Assembly (NCBI GenBank): GCA_031555175.1 | Contig: JAVBUP010000020.1 | Coordinates: forward strand, 1-34,947 | Reading direction: 5' to 3' | DNA length: 34,947 nt | DNA from: JAVBUP01 sp031555175 | GTDB taxonomy: Bacteria > Bacillota_I > Bacilli_A > Erysipelotrichales > Coprobacillaceae | Part shown: one piece after another, positions 31,882 through 34,947 of the stretch | How positions within the stretch are numbered: position 1 is the first letter of the stretch | How the letters are laid out: each line of letters opens with the position of its first letter | Position numbers and translations under genes: made by a program | Notes under the pieces: model-generated | The model's database searches: none | What the model saw: the letters and a program-made list of their open reading frames with translations, nothing else | Told to the model about the DNA's origin: nothing

Positions 31882-33739
31882 GTTGTTGCTGCAAAAATAG
31901 AATTAATGAATCAATATCTAGTTTTTCTTGATGCAATAACTCATTCACCTTTCCTTGAGGTATATATTTGTCTTCTAATCCAAAAGAGGTAATATTCACA
32001 TCAACCTTAATAGAATTGTAATACTCAATTATTTGACTTCCTAATCCACCAATTTTTTGACTCGTTTCATATATTATGACAGGATGATTAAAGCTGGCTA
32101 TTTCTAATAAAGCATTATAATCCATTGGCTTAATAAAACGAGCGTTTATAATGTTAACTCGTAAATTACTTGAATCAATTGCTGCAACAATATCATTTAA
32201 TTCTGGTCCATATGAAATTAGAGTGCAAATATTATTTTGATGTTTATGAAGCCAAGACCAGCTCCCAATCTCAAGTCTTTCAAAATTAGCTATCTTCTCT
32301 TGTTTAACATTACCACGAGGAAAACGAATAATATATGGCCCATCATTATTTTTAAAAGCAGTGTAAACGTAGTTTTGTGCTTCGATAGCATTAAGTGGCG
32401 AAAAAATATTTAAGTTAGGAATAGGTAAGAAAATTCCTAAATCAAATACACCGTGATGGGTTTCACCATCATCTCCAACAAGCCCAGCGCGATCTATTGA
32501 AATTAGCATAGGTAAATTCATGCGAGCAATATCGTGATTGATTTGATCATATGCACGTTGGATAAACGAAGAGTAAATAGTTAAATATGGCTTTTTTCCA
32601 GAAATCGATAGACCTGCTGCGAAAGTTGCAGCATGTTGTTCGGCAATTCCAACATCAAATGCTCTTTCTGGGTAATTACTAAATATCGATTCAAGTTTTG
32701 AGCCATTGACCATAGCTGGAGTTACAACTACAATATCTTTATCATCATCCATTAATTGCTCAACAGAATTCGACATTAGTTTACTCCATGAAATCATCCC
32801 ATCTGATATCGTTTGCAAAGGTCTTCCAGTCTGAATATCAAAGGGTGCTGGACCATGCCAAGAACCATCGATATCATTCTCGGAATATACGTATCCCTTT
32901 CCCTTTTTTGTTAAAATATGGACAACAATAGATTTTTCACTATTCTTAGCTTTTGTTAGAGCTCGAATTAAGTCTTTAAAATCATGACCATCAATTGGCC
33001 CAATATAATCTACACCAAATTCTGTAAAAATAGAGTCTTGTATTACATGAGATTTAATAAAGTCCTTCATCCTTTTAGTTGTTCTATAGACTCTACGACC
33101 AAAAGCAGTTCTTTCTATTTGTTCTTTATATTCTTGCTTTGCCTTATTATAAGTCATGCTAGTTCTCAATTTGGATAAAAAATCATTTATTCCACCAACA
33201 TTTTGTGATATTGACATTTGATTATCATTTAAAATGATAATTACTTTTGAATTAGTAGAACCCAAGTGATTTAGGGCTTCTAGAGACATTCCACCAACAA
33301 TAGATGCATCACCAATAACTGGTATAACATCAAATTTTTCATTGCTTAAATCGCGTGATAAAGCCATCCCAACTGCTGCTGATAAAGCAGTAGATGAGTG
33401 GCCAGCTTCCCAAACATCATGTATGCTTTCACATCTTTTTTGAAATCCAGACAAGCCATTGTATTTACGCAAAGTTGAGAAATCATTCGCCCTTCCGGTT
33501 AAAATTTTGTGAGTGTAACACTGATGCCCGACATCAAAAAATATTTTATCTCTTGGTGAATCAAAAACATAATGCAATGCCATTGTCAACTCTACTACTC
33601 CCAAATTACTCGATAAATGACCACCAGTTTGCGAAATGTTAGCAATCATAAAAGCACGAATATCGTATGCTAAATCTTCTAATTCTTTTATATTCATCTG
33701 CTTTAAGAAACTAGGGTCTTTTATTGCATTTATATCCAT
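31874..33739 (-). CDS. dxs: 1-deoxy-D-xylulose-5-phosphate synthase
   Basis: First enzyme of the MEP isoprenoid pathway, joining pyruvate and glyceraldehyde 3-phosphate with thiamine diphosphate. 621 residues with the TPP/Mg motif VIGDASIVGGMSLEALNH, FDVGHQCYTHKILTG, the catalytic Glu in GIAEQHAATFAAG, and DRAGLVGDDGETHHG. The gene before it, ispA, uses pathway products. It starts within the last base of the ispA stop (TAATG), so translation is coupled. Confidence 0.97.
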   Translation of the reverse strand: MDINAIKDPSFLKQMNIKELEDLAYDIRAFMIANISQTGGHLSSNLGVVELTMALHYVFDSPRDKIFFDVGHQCYTHKILTGRANDFSTLRKYNGLSGFQKRCESIHDVWEAGHSSTALSAAVGMALSRDLSNEKFDVIPVIGDASIVGGMSLEALNHLGSTNSKVIIILNDNQMSISQNVGGINDFLSKLRTSMTYNKAKQEYKEQIERTAFGRRVYRTTKRMKDFIKSHVIQDSIFTEFGVDYIGPIDGHDFKDLIRALTKAKNSEKSIVVHILTKKGKGYVYSENDIDGSWHGPAPFDIQTGRPLQTISDGMISWSKLMSNSVEQLMDDDKDIVVVTPAMVNGSKLESIFSNYPERAFDVGIAEQHAATFAAGLSISGKKPYLTIYSSFIQRAYDQINHDIARMNLPMLISIDRAGLVGDDGETHHGVFDLGIFLPIPNLNIFSPLNAIEAQNYVYTAFKNNDGPYIIRFPRGNVKQEKIANFERLEIGSWSWLHKHQNNICTLISYGPELNDIVAAIDSSNLRVNIINARFIKPMDYNALLEIASFNHPVIIYETSQKIGGLGSQIIEYYNSIKVDVNITSFGLEDKYIPQGKVNELLHQEKLDIDSLILFLQQQHD

Positions 33740-34587
33740 TACTTTCTCCTTTTAATTAATTGATCGATAAACTCTAAAATAATACCATGATTTATTTTTA
33801 AAGAATATACCAATTCAATAGTCTTTGAAATATAGTCATTTACCAATTCATTTGCTTTTTCTATACCTAAAATACTTACATAAGTACTTTTGTCATTTGC
33901 AATATCGCTATTTACAGGCTTACCAAGCTCCTCTTCATCGCCAAGAACATCAAGGATATCATCTTGAATTTGGAATGATAAACCAATATATTCACCAATA
34001 AGCTCCCAAACTTTTACATCATCTTTATTTGCAATATAACTTCCAATTACTAGTGGTGCCTGAATTAGCTTTCCGGTTTTTAGCAAATGGTTTTTAGTTA
34101 AATCAGAAAGTTCAATATCCATTTTTTCATATGAAATATCAGTAAATTGACCTAACAACATCCCATTAGATCCAGCAGCTTTTGACAATATCGAGCTTGC
34201 AAATACTTTTTCTTCAGCACAAACAGAACAATTTGCTATCACTCCAAATGCATCAATCATTAAAGCATCAGCTGCAAGAATTGCCGTAGATTCACCAAAT
34301 TTCTTATGATTTGTAGGACGACCTCTCCTTAGATCATCATTGTCTAACGCTGGTAAATCATCATGTATTAAGCTAGATACATGTATCATTTCAATTGCAC
34401 ATGCTAAATCAACATATTTTTTATAGTCGATTCCATAGCTTCTTAAAACCAATAGTAAAAGAGTCGGTCTTATTAACTTGCCTGAAGACATTAAAGAGTA
34501 TTCAATAGCATCTCTTAGCACACTTTGCTCAGTATTATCAATTATTTCATGTAATCTATTTTCAATTATTTGTTTCATAGACTTCAT
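33739..34587 (-). CDS. ispA: Farnesyl/geranyl diphosphate synthase (polyprenyl synthetase)
   Basis: 282 residues with both aspartate-rich motifs: HDDLPALDNDDLRRGRPT (76-92, first) and FQIQDDILDVLGD (second). They bind Mg-diphosphate while chains are extended from IPP. The DDLPALDNDD loop with two extra residues is the bacterial type I FPP synthase form. The product supplies undecaprenyl phosphate and quinone chains. The start at 34587 follows AGGAAA; a second ATG lies three codons later. Confidence 0.93.
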   Translation of the reverse strand: MKSMKQIIENRLHEIIDNTEQSVLRDAIEYSLMSSGKLIRPTLLLLVLRSYGIDYKKYVDLACAIEMIHVSSLIHDDLPALDNDDLRRGRPTNHKKFGESTAILAADALMIDAFGVIANCSVCAEEKVFASSILSKAAGSNGMLLGQFTDISYEKMDIELSDLTKNHLLKTGKLIQAPLVIGSYIANKDDVKVWELIGEYIGLSFQIQDDILDVLGDEEELGKPVNSDIANDKSTYVSILGIEKANELVNDYISKTIELVYSLKINHGIILEFIDQLIKRRK

Positions 34588-34595
34588 TTTATTTC

Positions 34596-34844
34596 CTATT
34601 TATCTTTCTGCTCAGTTGTTTCCATAATTTTAACAACTTGTTCTTCTAATGTTTTCAATTTCTCTTCACAAAATTTTGATAACTCTATTCCTTCCTGAAA
34701 TAATTGGATAGACTCTTCTAAAGGTATTTGACTATTTTCCAAGAGGTTAACAACCTCCTCTAGTCTCTTGAATGCTTGTTCATATGATAATTCTTTCATA
34801 TTATTACTTGTATGATAATAGTGTACCTTGAGTACTAAAATCAT
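34596..34844 (-). CDS. xseB: Exodeoxyribonuclease VII small subunit
   Basis: Small subunit of ExoVII, which degrades single-stranded DNA. The conserved core is ELSYEQAFKRLEEVVNLLE...PLEESIQLFQEGIELSKFCEEKL, a helical hairpin. The start is uncertain. An ATG at 34844 has AAAGGAG only three bases upstream and gives 82 residues with an unusual MILVLKVHYYHT lead. The ATG at 34799 would give the usual 67-residue protein but has no ribosome site. xseA, normally just upstream, is not there: the upstream gene runs the other way. The gene begins a co-directional block xseB-ispA-dxs-tlyA-recN-spoIVB. Confidence 0.88.
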   Translation of the reverse strand: MILVLKVHYYHTSNNMKELSYEQAFKRLEEVVNLLENSQIPLEESIQLFQEGIELSKFCEEKLKTLEEQVVKIMETTEQKDK

Positions 34845-34878
34845 ACACTCCTTTCTTTCTATTTGTTACTATATAAAT

Positions 34879-34890
34879 AGAACCTGTTCT
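34879..34890. repeat. Short dyad in the divergent region upstream of xseB
   Basis: AGAAC-CT-GTTCT, a 5-bp inverted repeat with a 2-base centre, lies between xseB and the divergent gene at the right edge. It could be a regulator site. The spacing does not fit the SOS box (GAAC, four bases, GTTC). Confidence 0.3.
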
Positions 34891-34937
34891 TTTTATATTT
34901 ATTCTATGGCACAGTCCATTCAAAGGAGAGTATTGCC

Positions 34938-34947
34938 ATGGCTCTAT
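34938..34947 (+). CDS. Start of a plus-strand gene running off the right edge (partial)
   Basis: ATG-GCT-CTA (Met-Ala-Leu) at 34938 is preceded by CAAAGGAGAG with nine bases of spacing, a strong ribosome site. Only three codons are visible, so the product cannot be named. It would be divergent from xseB and the first plus-strand gene after dif. Confidence 0.4.

Noticed and set aside
32769..32775. TTCGACA (reverse 0A-box core) inside dxs
   Set aside because: Internal to a housekeeping gene; chance match.
34879..34890. SOS (LexA) box reading of AGAACCTGTTCT
   Set aside because: The half-sites GAAC and GTTC are separated by two bases instead of four, so LexA binding is unlikely.
1..34947. CRISPR array, tRNA, rRNA or riboswitch
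   Set aside because: No regularly spaced repeats, cloverleaf or recognisable aptamer were seen on either strand. Intergenic regions are short and mostly explained by promoters and terminators.

Overview
The window is AT-rich chromosomal DNA, about one third G+C by eye, from an endospore-forming, low-GC Gram-positive bacterium of the Bacilli type. The genetic code is standard: TGA is used as a stop and Trp is TGG. The evidence for sporulation is an intact sigK with a pro-sequence, spo0A, spoIVB and spoIIM. Several gene blocks keep Bacillus subtilis order: plsY-parE-parC; yqeG-yqeH-yhbY-nadD/yqeK-rsfS-yqeM; xerD next to deoB, with spoIIM nearby; and xseB-ispA-dxs-tlyA-recN-spoIVB-spo0A. The AT bias, the NadD-YqeK fusion and the loss of aroE, argR and xseA from those blocks suggest a deep-branching or streamlined relative (Turicibacter/Erysipelotrichia/Haloplasma-like). 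I cannot fix the taxon without a search.

Left part (1-12.5 kb): a probable transposase tail at the edge, then plsY divergent from parE-parC (topoisomerase IV). Two coupled Alg13/Alg14-type glycosyltransferase genes and sigK follow on the minus strand. A tight eight-gene plus-strand operon comes next, carrying ribosome assembly factors (YqeH, YhbY, RsfS), NAD synthesis with Ap4A turnover (NadD-YqeK), a methyltransferase, MTA/SAH nucleosidase and a VTT-domain membrane protein.

Middle part (12.5-22.4 kb): a more accessory stretch. It holds a frameshifted secreted protein with a Cys/His signature, a lipoprotein, a membrane-anchored thioredoxin-like protein, a U32 peptidase-family RNA-modification protein, a SWIM zinc-finger protein without a helicase, a small XRE regulator, a YfcE-like phosphoesterase, a DUF2156 + Eis-like GNAT fusion, and an RdgB/HAM1 NTP pyrophosphatase.

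At 22435-22462 there is a 28-bp sequence with the architecture of a XerC/XerD dif site: an 11-bp arm, a 6-bp centre and an 11-bp arm, very close to the B. subtilis and E. coli dif sequences. Every gene from there to 34.8 kb is on the minus strand, while most genes to its left are on the plus strand. This is the convergent layout expected at a replication terminus. xerD lies 2 kb away, and topoisomerase IV, the other late-segregation enzyme, lies 17 kb away.

Right part (22.5-34.8 kb): a GNAT gene coupled to a small membrane protein, deoB, xerD, spoIIM, dinB, spo0A, spoIVB, recN, tlyA, dxs, ispA and xseB. spo0A has its own leader with a likely promoter, a 10-bp inverted repeat and a TGTCGAA 0A-box. 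A strong terminator separates it from spoIVB. A plus-strand gene starts at the right edge. I see no CRISPR array, rRNA, tRNA or riboswitch. No wholly new multi-gene system is convincing; the dif/terminus layout, the spo0A leader and the unusual accessory proteins are the best leads.
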